A stretch of DNA of 64,000 bases, from contig NZ_CP012601.1 of the NCBI RefSeq assembly GCF_001278755.1, forward strand, positions 744,001-808,000, in the 5' to 3' direction. The translations under genes were made by a program, and so were the position numbers. Source of the DNA: Bacillus sp. FJAT-22090 (GTDB lineage Bacteria; Bacillota; Bacilli; Bacillales_A; Planococcaceae). Positions 7,757 to 16,694 of the stretch are shown piece by piece (the first letter of the stretch is position 1; each line of letters opens with the position of its first letter). The notes beneath the pieces are model-generated. The model searched no databases. It had not been told where the DNA came from and was given only the letters and a program-made list of their open reading frames with translations.

Positions 7757-9185
7757 GGAAGGATAAAGAATGATTTAGAAAATGTAGTGTGTCCATATCA
7801 GACTTAGTTGGTAAAGAGAACGTTTGTTGGTAATCTTCTATGCCTTTCCCTGTAATCACTACCCAATCCTGGTCATGTGCTAGTTCCCATGCATGTTGAA
7901 TAGCTAATGTACGATCAGGGATTACGATGCATTTATTCTTTAAATTGAGTTGAGTTAGTTCATTTATCATTTGGTCAGGAGTTAAACCATTTAGATCATC
8001 GAATGTAAGTATACTTACATCACAATTGCTTGTTGAAATGTCAATCATATTTTTTCTCTTCTGAACATCTCGATTCCCTCTGAATCCAAATACATGTATA
8101 ATTTTTCGAGGCTTATAAGAATGAACAGTATCCAGAATATGATAAAAAGCATTGCTTGTATGTGCGTAGTCTATTACAAAATTAGCACCTGAAGGGTGAG
8201 AGAATAACTGAAATCTTCCTGGGACTCCTTCAAAATTAGTAAGCGCTTCGACAATAGAGGAAGGTTCAAGACCTAATGAAATAGAAGTTAAAAAAGCTAA
8301 AGAGGCATTTTCAACATTATGCTGGCCTCTCATACATGTTGTAAGAGGGTAGGATATTGTCTCCGAATTTGAAGTTGTTATTAGCTCTTCTTCAGATGTA
8401 AAATAAGCGGAGTCTTTGCCATTAACTTTTACTACGTTTTTGTTTTTTGATAAAACATAGGAACTTAATCTTTCGCCCCATTCAGTAACAGAATTTACGA
8501 TAGCGACACCATTTAATTTCAAATGATCAAATAGTGATTGTTTTGCTAAATAGTAAGACTCCATGTTTTGGTGATAATCAAGGTGTTCAGGTTCTAAGTT
8601 AGTAAAAATACAATAGTCAAATTCTATGCCTTCAACTCTGTGTTGTGTTAAGCCATGGGATGACACTTCCATAATCACAATTTCATCATGGCTAAAGGAT
8701 AATAGTTGGTGAAAAGTTAAAGGATCTAAAGTCGTATGAGTAGACGTGTTTTCGAATCCATTTATTACAGTTGATACACTTCCAAACAACGCACAGGATA
8801 TACCATGTGATTCAAGAATATGCTTGAGCATATAAGAGGTCGTTGTCTTTCCATTTGTACCAGTTACACCTATCATTATTTTATTTTGAGTTGGATTATG
8901 GTGAAAAGTACTAGCTAAAACTGCTAACGCTTTCCTTGCATTAGGGACTTTAAAGTATGGTACATCTAAATCTTGTATATCTTGTTCCCCTATTATTGCA
9001 GCCGCGCCGTTTTTTATAGCATCATTTATAAAAAGGTGACCATCCGTATTCGTGCCAGCAATTGCTATAAATATGAAATGTTTATCGATCTTGGAAGAAT
9101 CAAAAGACAATCCATTTATTACTAAAGATTTATCCTTGTCGCTTACAGAAATACCTAATGGCTGTAACAATAAATCTAAATTCAT
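7740..9185 (-). CDS. MurE-like UDP-MurNAc-tripeptide ligase family protein
   Basis: 481 residues with the three-domain Mur ligase layout: an N-terminal UDP-binding domain (SFDSSKIDKHFIFIAIAG), an ATP domain with GVTGTNGKTTTSYML, and a C-terminal domain. MurE adds the third amino acid of the peptidoglycan stem. The DAP-type signature DNPR is absent; the equivalent position reads FDDLNGLTPDQM. It stands alone between dinB and rnz rather than in the usual division cluster, so it may be a second MurE paralogue or one with an unusual substrate. ATG 9185 follows a minus-strand GGAG. Confidence 0.75.
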   Translation of the reverse strand: MNLDLLLQPLGISVSDKDKSLVINGLSFDSSKIDKHFIFIAIAGTNTDGHLFINDAIKNGAAAIIGEQDIQDLDVPYFKVPNARKALAVLASTFHHNPTQNKIMIGVTGTNGKTTTSYMLKHILESHGISCALFGSVSTVINGFENTSTHTTLDPLTFHQLLSFSHDEIVIMEVSSHGLTQHRVEGIEFDYCIFTNLEPEHLDYHQNMESYYLAKQSLFDHLKLNGVAIVNSVTEWGERLSSYVLSKNKNVVKVNGKDSAYFTSEEELITTSNSETISYPLTTCMRGQHNVENASLAFLTSISLGLEPSSIVEALTNFEGVPGRFQLFSHPSGANFVIDYAHTSNAFYHILDTVHSYKPRKIIHVFGFRGNRDVQKRKNMIDISTSNCDVSILTFDDLNGLTPDQMINELTQLNLKNKCIVIPDRTLAIQHAWELAHDQDWVVITGKGIEDYQQTFSLPTKSDMDTLHFLNHSLSFQKEHL

Positions 9186-9466
9186 AAAGGTGGTTCGCTC
9201 CTTCTAGGTGTCTATTTATTGTTAGCTGAAATAAAAAATACATGCATTAACAATAGTAATAATGTAGCTTATTCTCATTTTTCTTAAGTCGCTTGTACAA
9301 ATTTTCGAATAATTTGTATATGTATAATAATAAACAGTATACAGAAATAAGATTAAAAAGTTATGGATATAGCTTAATGTAACGAAAACTTAATAAAGCT
9401 GGAAAAGTTTGCAGTTATTTTATTCAAACATTATGATGAATGGAATAGAAGTTGAGGTGGAGATAG

Positions 9467-10417
9467 ATGAAATTATTATTTTTAGGAACAGGTGCAGGAA
9501 TGCCCTCTAAACAACGCAACACAACATCAACTGTTTTAAAACTATTAGAAGAAAGAGGAGCTTTTTGGATGTTTGATTGTGGGGAAGCGACTCAACATCA
9601 AATTCTACGAACTACTCTTAAACCGAGAAAACTAGAGAAACTCTTTATTACTCACTTGCATGGTGACCATATTTATGGACTCCCAGGGTTGCTAGGGTCT
9701 CGATCTTTCCTTGGTGGAGAAGAAGAACTCACTATTTATGGTCCATCAGGTATCAAAGCATGGATAGAGTTAACACTCACCACGTCCAAAACATATATCA
9801 AATATCCACTAACGATAATAGAGATAGAGGAAGGGATTGTATTTGAGGACGAGCAATTCATCGTGGAAGCAAAATTACTAGAGCATGTCATTCCATGCTT
9901 CGGTTATAAAATTACTCAAAAGCCTCTACCACCCGAGCTACTTATCAGTAAAACGGATGCGCTTCGTGTACCAAGAGGACCATTATTAAAGTTATTAAAA
10001 GCAGGATTAGATATTGAACTTGAAGATGGTCGAATAGTGAAGAGTGCAGAAGTGACAGGTACACCAAAGAATGGTTTTCAGGTAACTGTTTTGGGGGATA
10101 CAAGGTTTTGTGATAATTCTATTTTGCTAAGTAATGGTTCTGATATTATCATTCATGAAGGAACGTTTGATCATGAAACGGCTAATCTTGCAAGGGAATA
10201 TGGTCACTCAACTATCTTGGATGCTGCAAATGTATGTAAGGAAGCGAATGCTAAGCATTTAATCATCAATCATATTAGTGCACGATTTATGCCATCAGAT
10301 ATAAAAGAAATGTTGGCACAGGTTGATCATTTTCCTTTTCCAGTATTTATCGCAGATGATTTTTCTGAATATGAATGGCAAAATGGTTCCTTAATAAAAA
10401 TAAAAGATTCCGAGTGA
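9467..10417 (+). CDS. rnz: Ribonuclease Z
   Basis: A 316-residue metallo-beta-lactamase-fold endonuclease that trims tRNA 3' ends. The signature is FLGTGAGMPSKQRNTTS at the start, THLHGDHIYGLPG as the zinc site (HxHxDH), with further ligands in HEGTFDHE and INHISARF. The length matches the short bacterial form with an exosite arm. ATG 9467 follows GAGGTGGAG. It corresponds to B. subtilis yqjK. Confidence 0.95.
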   Translation: MKLLFLGTGAGMPSKQRNTTSTVLKLLEERGAFWMFDCGEATQHQILRTTLKPRKLEKLFITHLHGDHIYGLPGLLGSRSFLGGEEELTIYGPSGIKAWIELTLTTSKTYIKYPLTIIEIEEGIVFEDEQFIVEAKLLEHVIPCFGYKITQKPLPPELLISKTDALRVPRGPLLKLLKAGLDIELEDGRIVKSAEVTGTPKNGFQVTVLGDTRFCDNSILLSNGSDIIIHEGTFDHETANLAREYGHSTILDAANVCKEANAKHLIINHISARFMPSDIKEMLAQVDHFPFPVFIADDFSEYEWQNGSLIKIKDSE

Positions 10418-10446
10418 TTACAATAATCAATCGGAATCTTTCTTTA
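10401..10446. terminator. Convergent terminator between rnz and proC
   Basis: AAAGATTCCGA (10403-10413) pairs with TCGGAATCTTT (10431-10441), with inner TGATT/AATCA pairing and T-rich flanks on both strands. Confidence 0.85.
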
Positions 10447-10448
10447 TC

Positions 10449-11261
10449 TTATTCATATTGTTTTCCTAGCACTCTGGATTTATTTTGAGCTGCATCGATA
10501 CAAGCAAAAATAGCGTCTTTTACATTATGCTGTATCAATTGTTCTAAACCAGCTTCAGTAGTACCACCTGGGCTAGTTACTCTTCGCCGTAATTCTAAAG
10601 GTTCTGCATTACCAGTTTTAAGCATTTGAGCAGCGCCTTCCATCGTTTGAACAAATAAATGACGCGCGTCCGATTTATCCATACCATGCTTTATTGCTGC
10701 AGCTTCAAATTGTTCTGCAAAGTAGTAAAAGTAGGCAGGACCACTTCCTGATAGTGCAGTAACTACATGTAAATCCTCTTCATCGACAGCTTTTACTGTT
10801 CCTATAGATTCTAATAAATGTATGATGGATATTTTTTCTTCCTCGGTAACTAAGTCATTCCAACATATGGCGGTTGCACTCAAGCCAACAGCTGCAGATG
10901 TATTTGGCATTACACGTGCAATCGGACGTCTCCCTAAATAATTTGTAATAGTTTGGATGGTTACACCAGCTATAACTGAAATAATTGTTGCATTTTTATT
11001 AATAAAAGGAGCAATTTCAGTAAACGCAACTTTTGCATCTTTTGGTTTCATTGCTAAAAAAACTATATTTGCATCCGTAAGGGCTTTTTTCTCTTCACAT
11101 ACAATTTGTACATTGTATGTTTTTTTTAATAACTGAAGCTGATCTACATCTGATTTATTCATTACATGTATGAATTCTGGAGCAACTTTTTCTTCCTTCG
11201 TTAGTCCATTAATGATAGCCTCTGCCATTGATCCAGCACCGACAAATACAATTTTCGTCAT
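10449..11261 (-). CDS. proC: Pyrroline-5-carboxylate reductase (proline synthesis)
   Basis: A 270-residue NAD(P)H-dependent enzyme that makes the last step of proline synthesis in the cytoplasm. FVGAGSMAEAIINGL is the dinucleotide site; ALSGSGPAYFYYFAEQ and TSPGGTTEAGL are family signatures. ATG 11261 follows AAGGAGGAG. A T-box lies directly upstream, so expression should respond to uncharged proline tRNA. The position matches B. subtilis proI. Confidence 0.94.
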   Translation of the reverse strand: MTKIVFVGAGSMAEAIINGLTKEEKVAPEFIHVMNKSDVDQLQLLKKTYNVQIVCEEKKALTDANIVFLAMKPKDAKVAFTEIAPFINKNATIISVIAGVTIQTITNYLGRRPIARVMPNTSAAVGLSATAICWNDLVTEEEKISIIHLLESIGTVKAVDEEDLHVVTALSGSGPAYFYYFAEQFEAAAIKHGMDKSDARHLFVQTMEGAAQMLKTGNAEPLELRRRVTSPGGTTEAGLEQLIQHNVKDAIFACIDAAQNKSRVLGKQYE

Positions 11262-11283
11262 AAAAACTCCTCCTTATAAAATA

Positions 11284-11505
11284 AAAAAAGCGTTCCCGTC
11301 CCTAATAAATAAGGACGAAAACGCATGTCTCCGCGGTACCACCTAGATTTGCCGCAATGCGGCACAGCTTATCCCTTCATATCGTGAAGGTCACGACTAT
11401 GTTTGCATAGTAGCTCCGAAGTAGGTTCGATATATGAGCGGGAGGTGAAAATTGCAGCAGGTCATTTCACTCTCTTGACTCCATCATATATGTACTATTC
11501 TTCAT
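11284..11505 (-). promoter_or_regulatory. T-box leader, probably proline-specific
   Basis: Reading the minus strand, stem I begins near ATGATGGAGTCAAGAGAGTG. The specifier region GAACCTACTTCGGAGC has CCT as the likely codon. The T-box proper is AGGTGGTACCGCGGAG, and a terminator of GCGTTTTCGTCC with GGGACGGGAACGC plus T-run ends at 11284. The bulge TGGT fits a tRNA with discriminator A, as in tRNA-Pro. It precedes proC by about 23 bases. Confidence 0.9.
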
Positions 11506-11638
11506 CTTAGCTTTTATTTTCTGAATTAATGAAATTATATGGCTCTTCCAATAAAAAGTCAACTTGAATTTAGTGACGTCTTCTTTAAAAAAATGTACAA
11601 TTATAATGAATCATCATTCATTTAGAAGGAGTTTACAT

Positions 11639-12586
11639 ATGACTATACATAAAATTATTGTTCCTACGCCATTTGCTGTAGGTGATGTTAATGCATATTT
11701 ATTAAAAGGCGATGCACTCACCTTAATAGATGTGGGTCCAAAAACAGAAGAAGCATTAGTAGCCATTAAGGCTGGAATTAAAGAAGCGGGATATTCGCTT
11801 TCAGATGTCGAGCAAGTATTGCTAACCCATCATCATCCAGATCACTCGGGTTGGGTAGAAGCATTTGAACAAGCAACATTATTAGGGCATGCTTATAACG
11901 AACCATGGCTAACGAGAGATGAAGAATTCTTTCACTTTCATGATGATTTTTATCTACAATGTTTAAAGGAAGAGGGTGTTCCAGAAAGTTACTTTCAATG
12001 GGTTGAAAAAATGAAAAGACCTTTACACTTTATTGGAAATCGACCTCTACAAAAGATTTTAAGAGAAGGTGATTCTCTTCCAGGTCATCCTGATTTCACA
12101 ATTTTAGAGACATTAGGGCACGCCCAAAGCCATCTCTCCTTTTGGTCGGAGAAATATAGAGTATTAATCGGAGGTGATTTAGTGCTTGAAAAGATTTCTT
12201 CCAATCCATTAATTGAACCACCCCTTGATAAAGTTTCGGAACGATCAAAATCAATGATCCAATACAATGCTTCATTAAAACGAATTCAAGATTTACCTGT
12301 TGAAAAGATTTTTAGTGGTCACGGAAATGAGGTATTTAACGTGCATCAACTTATTACGGATAGACTTGAAAAACAAAGAGAAAGAGCATTAAAAGTTTTA
12401 GATATGATGAAAGAGGAAGAAAAAACTATTTTTGAACTTACTCAACAGCTGTTTCCAAAAGTATATGAAAAAGAACTTGGTTGGACTTTGTCAGAGACAA
12501 TTGGTCAAATTGATTATTTATTGGAAGAGGGTTACATCAAGGAACAAAAAAATGAGAAAGGTATATTGTTATATGAGCAAGCCTAA
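11639..12586 (+). CDS. MBL-fold metallo-hydrolase, YqjP-like
   Basis: 315 residues. The zinc site LLTHHHPDHSGW (HxHxDH) is followed by LGHAQSHLSFW and a winged-helix-like C-terminal segment (QQLFPKVYEKELGWTLSETIGQIDYL) typical of the LACTB2/YqjP type. The substrate is unknown. The start is ATG 11639 behind AGAAGGAG; a frame opening at 11564 lacks a ribosome site. It overlaps the following dehydrogenase gene by 14 bases, so they form an operon as yqjP-yqjQ do. Confidence 0.85.
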   Translation: MTIHKIIVPTPFAVGDVNAYLLKGDALTLIDVGPKTEEALVAIKAGIKEAGYSLSDVEQVLLTHHHPDHSGWVEAFEQATLLGHAYNEPWLTRDEEFFHFHDDFYLQCLKEEGVPESYFQWVEKMKRPLHFIGNRPLQKILREGDSLPGHPDFTILETLGHAQSHLSFWSEKYRVLIGGDLVLEKISSNPLIEPPLDKVSERSKSMIQYNASLKRIQDLPVEKIFSGHGNEVFNVHQLITDRLEKQRERALKVLDMMKEEEKTIFELTQQLFPKVYEKELGWTLSETIGQIDYLLEEGYIKEQKNEKGILLYEQA

Positions 12587-13325
12587 AAAAATTTTCATAA
12601 CCGGGGCAACAAGTGGGGTTGGGTTGTTACTCACAAAAAAACTGAAAGCTGATGGTCACGACGTTTGGGCAACTGGTCGAAACATGGATGTTCTGGAGGA
12701 ATTAGATCAACTTGGAATTCATTCCATCTATGCAGATTTAACTAAAGAACAATCTTTTAAGGAGCTTTTTCAGGAAATGGAGACACCTGATACAATCATA
12801 TATTGTGCCGGTGTTGGAACATTTGCATATTTAACTGATTTAGAAGAGAAAAACATGATACAAATGATGAATGTAAATGTTACTGCTCCGATGTTACTTA
12901 CAAAATACTTTGCAGATAAAATGAAAGAAAAGGGTAGCGGCCATTTTATTTTTATCGCATCTCAAGCTGGGAAGGTTGCCACACCAAAAGCCTCTGTTTA
13001 TGCTGCTTCCAAACATGCCATACTCGGTTTTGCCAATGCCATTCGTATGGAGCTTAAAGATTTCGGTATACACGTAACTACGATCAATCCCGGTCCAATT
13101 GATACACCATTCCTCGATTTAGCCGATCAGACAGGCATTTATAGAGGGAAGCTTAGTAAACATCTACTACAACCAGAAAAAGTAGTGACTTCTATTATTA
13201 AAACAATAGATTATCCTGTGCGAGAAGTTAACTTGCCTTCGTATATGGGTCTGACTAGTAAGCTATATGCAGTTTTTCCAAAAAGCGTGGAGACTCTAGG
13301 AAAAGGGTTTTTTAATAAAAAGTAG
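12573..13325 (+). CDS. Short-chain dehydrogenase/reductase, YqjQ-like
   Basis: A 250-residue Rossmann oxidoreductase of the classical SDR type. ITGATSGVGLLL is the cofactor motif, CAGVG the NAG-like turn, FIASQAGKV holds the catalytic serine, and YAASKHAILGF the YxxxK pair. The start ATG 12573 lies inside the end of the MBL gene; the much longer frame from 12432 is overlap noise. The substrate is unknown. Confidence 0.88.
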   Translation: MSKPKKIFITGATSGVGLLLTKKLKADGHDVWATGRNMDVLEELDQLGIHSIYADLTKEQSFKELFQEMETPDTIIYCAGVGTFAYLTDLEEKNMIQMMNVNVTAPMLLTKYFADKMKEKGSGHFIFIASQAGKVATPKASVYAASKHAILGFANAIRMELKDFGIHVTTINPGPIDTPFLDLADQTGIYRGKLSKHLLQPEKVVTSIIKTIDYPVREVNLPSYMGLTSKLYAVFPKSVETLGKGFFNKK

Positions 13326-13357
13326 CTTTTATGTTTATAATCCTGGAGGAAAACGAG

Positions 13358-14140
13358 ATGAATTTACAAGATATTATTAGTTTGGATTTTGCTTATTTAG
13401 AAACTTTTTCAATGCGTAAGGATAGAAAATGGGGATCATTATTTTATAATGAGAATCAGCCATCATATTATGATGCAAATCATGCACATATTAGTGAATT
13501 TAGTGAAAATCCATCCTTCATAATGGAAGAAGTAGTGAAATTTTATAATAGTAAAAAAATTATACCAAGATTTTATCTACACAATTTAGATCTACAAAAA
13601 GAGCTAATTTCTATTTTACTTGAGAATAGCTTTGGATATGAGGAGTTAATTAGTCCAGTTCAATTATGGGATAAAAAGCTTTTAGAAAAAGAGAAAAACG
13701 AGAATATAGTGATTGAACGTGTCGATAAACATAATTATTTTGAAGCCCTTCAAATTGAATGTAGTATAAAAGAGCTTGGAGGTAAAGAAGTGAGAGAAAA
13801 AGCATTTGAGCTAGAGTTTAATCATCCAAGTTTTGAACACTATATACTTCGATATAATGGGATTGCCTGTGCCACTGCCTGTATTTTTGTAAATGATAAA
13901 CAAGCTCGTATGGAGAGTGTAGCAACTTTAGAAGAGTTTAGAGGTAGGGGATTGATTGGGGAGCTAATTCATTTTATTCAAACTGAAATAGAAAAAAGAT
14001 GTTATGAAAACCTATGGGTCTTTCCAATCAACGAAAGAGTTGAAAAAGTATATCAAAGATACGGATTTAAAACAGTAGAAAAGCTCAAAACGGGACATGC
14101 TTATTTAGGTGGAAGAAGTATAACTGAGATCCAGGGATGA
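13358..14140 (+). CDS. GNAT-family N-acetyltransferase
   Basis: 260 residues. The C-terminal half has the acetyl-CoA fold: ATACIFVNDKQARMESVATL, then EEFRGRGLIGELIHFI (R/Q-x-x-G-x-G/A motif A) and YQRYGFKTVEK at the end. The N-terminal half is divergent, as in two-lobed GNATs. The ATG at 13358 is placed by CTGGAGGAAAACGAG. The acceptor is unknown. It lies 32 bases after the dehydrogenase gene. Confidence 0.75.
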   Translation: MNLQDIISLDFAYLETFSMRKDRKWGSLFYNENQPSYYDANHAHISEFSENPSFIMEEVVKFYNSKKIIPRFYLHNLDLQKELISILLENSFGYEELISPVQLWDKKLLEKEKNENIVIERVDKHNYFEALQIECSIKELGGKEVREKAFELEFNHPSFEHYILRYNGIACATACIFVNDKQARMESVATLEEFRGRGLIGELIHFIQTEIEKRCYENLWVFPINERVEKVYQRYGFKTVEKLKTGHAYLGGRSITEIQG

Positions 14141-14177
14141 TTTATATTGAAAGAAAAAAATTTTAAAATACATATTG

Positions 14178-14218
14178 AAACCGATTAGTTCCCTTATTAG
14201 GAGACTAATCGGTTTTTT
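14178..14218. terminator. Convergent terminator
   Basis: AAACCGATTAGT pairs with ACTAATCGGTTT, followed by a T-run on the plus strand and As on the other side. It overlaps the last codons of the Spo0E-like gene on the minus strand. Confidence 0.85.
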
Positions 14219-14400
14219 AATGAATTTAAATTCTGATTATTATATTTTTCTTGATATCTATTAAGTAGTTGATCTAGCTCTTGGCTAACGGATACAACAA
14301 GGGGATGCGATAATCCTAATTTTTTTGCTTTTCTATACATGTCTTTCCGCTTAATATCGATTCGAACCATTAAAGCCTTCTTATCCAATTTACTTTTCAC
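14197..14400 (-). CDS. Spo0E-family aspartyl-phosphate phosphatase (paralogue 1)
   Basis: 67 residues with the family core SHPLVVSVSQELDQLL, whose SQELD is the signature of Spo0E-like proteins that dephosphorylate Spo0A-P and delay sporulation. The start is the GTG at 14400: the ribosome site GGAGGAAGAATA stands directly before it. A frame from 14442 would translate that ribosome site as FGGRI. The same arrangement occurs in the second copy at 20743-20907, which settles the choice. Confidence 0.85.
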   Translation of the reverse strand: MKSKLDKKALMVRIDIKRKDMYRKAKKLGLSHPLVVSVSQELDQLLNRYQEKYNNQNLNSLKNRLVS

Positions 14401-14465
14401 TATTCTTCCTCCAAATAATATTTTATATTTAGCTTCCACCAAGAGGGTAATTTTTTACGAGTAAT

Positions 14466-14520
14466 GAAGCAACTTGTCCAATTGTACGATAGATAAATTG
14501 CGAAATTTGTCTAGTTGTGT
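14466..14520 (-). promoter_or_regulatory. Conserved upstream block shared by both Spo0E-like genes
   Basis: GAAGCAACTTGTCCAATTGTAC is followed at a 37-base step by AAATTTGTCTAGTTGTG. Nearly the same series stands upstream of the other Spo0E-like gene at 20969-21020. The TTTGTC elements are close to, but not, Spo0A boxes (TGTCGAA). A regulatory role is an inference from conservation between paralogues. Confidence 0.45.
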
Positions 14521-14657
14521 AGGAATGGTTCTATTTAATATAATTGTAATAAAAGTAAAAATTCTAAAAAATATAACAAATGAAAAATTAATATGAATTC
14601 TATTTTACTCATAGAGTGGATGTATACAACAACTGCTAAAAGGAAAGGAGATAGCTG

Positions 14658-15092
14658 GTGATTAAACGAAATGGGTTAGTACCAAAAAAGGCTCTTGTAG
14701 CTGCTATATCAGGTATATTTATAATTATCATCCTTTTTATGTTTTTTCCTTTCGGTTATTCTTTACAAGAAGATGGTAACGGAAAGGTTACGATTTCAGA
14801 AAACGGCATCTTGCGTAATGAATTTACTGTAGAGGTTACGGAAGCAAATGAATTAACAATCGTGTTGTTAAAATCGGTTTTGAAAGAATTTAAGACAATA
14901 TGCATAATATTATTAATCATTTTTCCACTATTGCTACTTTCTCTTGCTTTTAACTATGTGCAGAAATCTAAAGGGATTTTTATAATTATGTGTGTTATTT
15001 CTATTTTCATGATGATCGCAATTACAATTTTATATTTTAACAATATAGAAATCATGGAAAACCTAATAAAAAGTTTAAGTCAGAATAAATAA
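14658..15092 (+). CDS. Hypothetical membrane protein, three predicted helices
   Basis: 144 residues. Hydrophobic segments lie at about 14-35, 75-97 and 103-127, with a polar loop of 35-40 residues between the first and second. No family is recognised. The start is GTG 14658 behind GGAAAGGAG. It stands alone between the Spo0E-like gene and a serine hydrolase. Confidence 0.6.
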   Translation: MIKRNGLVPKKALVAAISGIFIIIILFMFFPFGYSLQEDGNGKVTISENGILRNEFTVEVTEANELTIVLLKSVLKEFKTICIILLIIFPLLLLSLAFNYVQKSKGIFIIMCVISIFMMIAITILYFNNIEIMENLIKSLSQNK

Positions 15093-15164
15093 AGTATTGA
15101 AGAATGCTTTCAATCAATTTATGATTATTCCTTATAATGCTAGAAGGTTTTTGGAGGAATTCTG

Positions 15165-16463
15165 ATGATGACAGATTATTTACAACAGCTTTTGAAGGAT
15201 TGGGAAAAAGCTTACATGCAGAATAATTATCTCCATGGATCATTGTTGGTTGCATATAAAGGAGAAATGTTATTAAACAATGGGTATGGGATGGCAAACT
15301 TTGAACATGATATAGTTAATACATCTGAAACCAAATTTAGAATTGGTTCTATTACTAAAAGTTTTACTGCATTGGCTATTTTCCAATTACATGAGGAAAA
15401 CAGGATTAATATACATAATACAATAAATAATTACTTGCCATATTTCCCAAATGGAGACAAAATCACTGTTTATCAATGCTTAACACATACAGCAGGGATA
15501 ACGAATTTCACAAGTTATCCTGATTTTTGGAGTAATACGATGCGCCTTTCTTCCAGTTTAGAGGAGATAATTAATTCTTTTAAAAATGAGCCGTTAGAAT
15601 TCGAGCCTGGCTCACAATTTGATTATAGCAATTCAGGCTATTTGTTATTAACCGCAATTATTGAAGAAGTTACTGGAGTTAAGTATGCTGAATATTTAAA
15701 GGAAAACATATTGAATCCACTTGGAATGTATAATACTGGCTGTGATAATGGAATAGAAATCGTACCAAACCTTGCAGCGGGATATTCATACAATGGTAAG
15801 CCAGTTCACGCCCCATATGCAGATCTTTCTTTTCCCTTAGGCGCTTATGGTCTTTATTCAACAACAGGTGATCTACTAATATGGGATAGAGCTATTAGAT
15901 TTTCTACATTAATAAGTGAGGAAGCCACTAAAATCATGCTAACTGCTTATCAGGACTCCTATGCTTGTGGTTGGTTTAGAAAACAAGTAGCAGAAAGAGA
16001 TTGCTACTTTCATTTTGGTGATATAAGTGGTTATGTAAATGAAATACTCTGTTTTGAAGAAGACCTCATGATTATTTTTTTATCCAATATGAATATTGTT
16101 CCTGTTAAAAAGCTGACAAGAGATATTGCTAAGAAAATTTTTGAACAACCAATTGAACTTGCTCAACTATTAAACCAAATAAACATATTTAATATGGATT
16201 TCATATGCGGTACCTATCAAAGCGATAATGGCCATTTGTCATTGCACATCACACAAGAAAAAGGCTTATTCCTTTCAGTTCCAAAAGATTACGGTGTGGT
16301 TTATAAGTTTGGGCTTATTCCTATTAGACAGGAAAAAAACAAATTAACGATGAAAACGACAATAATAGATGAAACATTAGTATTGAGTTACTCTGCAAAG
16401 AATGTGCTTTCCATTTGTTATACAGATTGCTATGGCAAACAAAGCATTCTAAAAAAAGGGTAA
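15165..16463 (+). CDS. Serine hydrolase of the beta-lactamase/penicillin-binding-protein fold
   Basis: 432 residues. The active-site SxxK is in IGSITKSFTAL, the YxN in FDYSNSGYLLL, and HFGDISGY stands near the third motif position. A C-terminal beta domain of about 100 residues follows the catalytic domain. No signal peptide is visible, so it is probably cytoplasmic or released unusually. Such proteins are esterases or peptidases more often than antibiotic-resistance enzymes. The start ATG 15165 follows GGAGG. Confidence 0.82.
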   Translation: MMTDYLQQLLKDWEKAYMQNNYLHGSLLVAYKGEMLLNNGYGMANFEHDIVNTSETKFRIGSITKSFTALAIFQLHEENRINIHNTINNYLPYFPNGDKITVYQCLTHTAGITNFTSYPDFWSNTMRLSSSLEEIINSFKNEPLEFEPGSQFDYSNSGYLLLTAIIEEVTGVKYAEYLKENILNPLGMYNTGCDNGIEIVPNLAAGYSYNGKPVHAPYADLSFPLGAYGLYSTTGDLLIWDRAIRFSTLISEEATKIMLTAYQDSYACGWFRKQVAERDCYFHFGDISGYVNEILCFEEDLMIIFLSNMNIVPVKKLTRDIAKKIFEQPIELAQLLNQINIFNMDFICGTYQSDNGHLSLHITQEKGLFLSVPKDYGVVYKFGLIPIRQEKNKLTMKTTIIDETLVLSYSAKNVLSICYTDCYGKQSILKKG

Positions 16464-16487
16464 ATAGGTTATGAAAGGATGAACATT

Positions 16488-16525
16488 GGTGTTTCGAATC
16501 CCTTTATTCGAAGCGCCTTTTAATT
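16488..16525 (+). terminator. Rho-independent terminator
   Basis: GGTGTTTCGAAT pairs with ATTCGAAGCGCC (two G-T wobbles) and is followed by TTTTAATTT. It ends the serine hydrolase transcript and separates it from the riboflavin genes. Confidence 0.8.
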
Positions 16526-16555
16526 TGTTCGTATTTGGCATATGATAGTTAATAT

Positions 16556-16584
16556 TTGACTCTCGTTACTTGTAATTATATACT
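16556..16584 (+). promoter_or_regulatory. SigA-type promoter for the ribA-ribD-monooxygenase-HAD genes
   Basis: TTGACT (16556-16561) and TATACT (16579-16584) are separated by exactly 17 bases. The leader of about 105 bases to the GTP cyclohydrolase start contains no FMN-riboswitch consensus, in contrast to the other riboflavin operon in the window. Confidence 0.65.
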
Positions 16585-16694
16585 AGGTTACGATAGGTAA
16601 GTGTAGTTAGAAAAAATTTATAAAGACAAATATGAAACAGACAGTACTGTAAAGCATGTACTTATGTTTAATCTATAAGAATGGTGAGATCGAA

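Noticed and set aside
15165-16463. Antibiotic-resistance beta-lactamase
   Set aside because: The SxxK and YxN motifs show the fold only; there is no signal peptide and no KTG motif, so a cell-wall or resistance role is not supported. The same applies to 29027-30070.
16585-16694. FMN riboswitch before the GTP cyclohydrolase gene
   Set aside because: None of the conserved RFN blocks is present in this leader.
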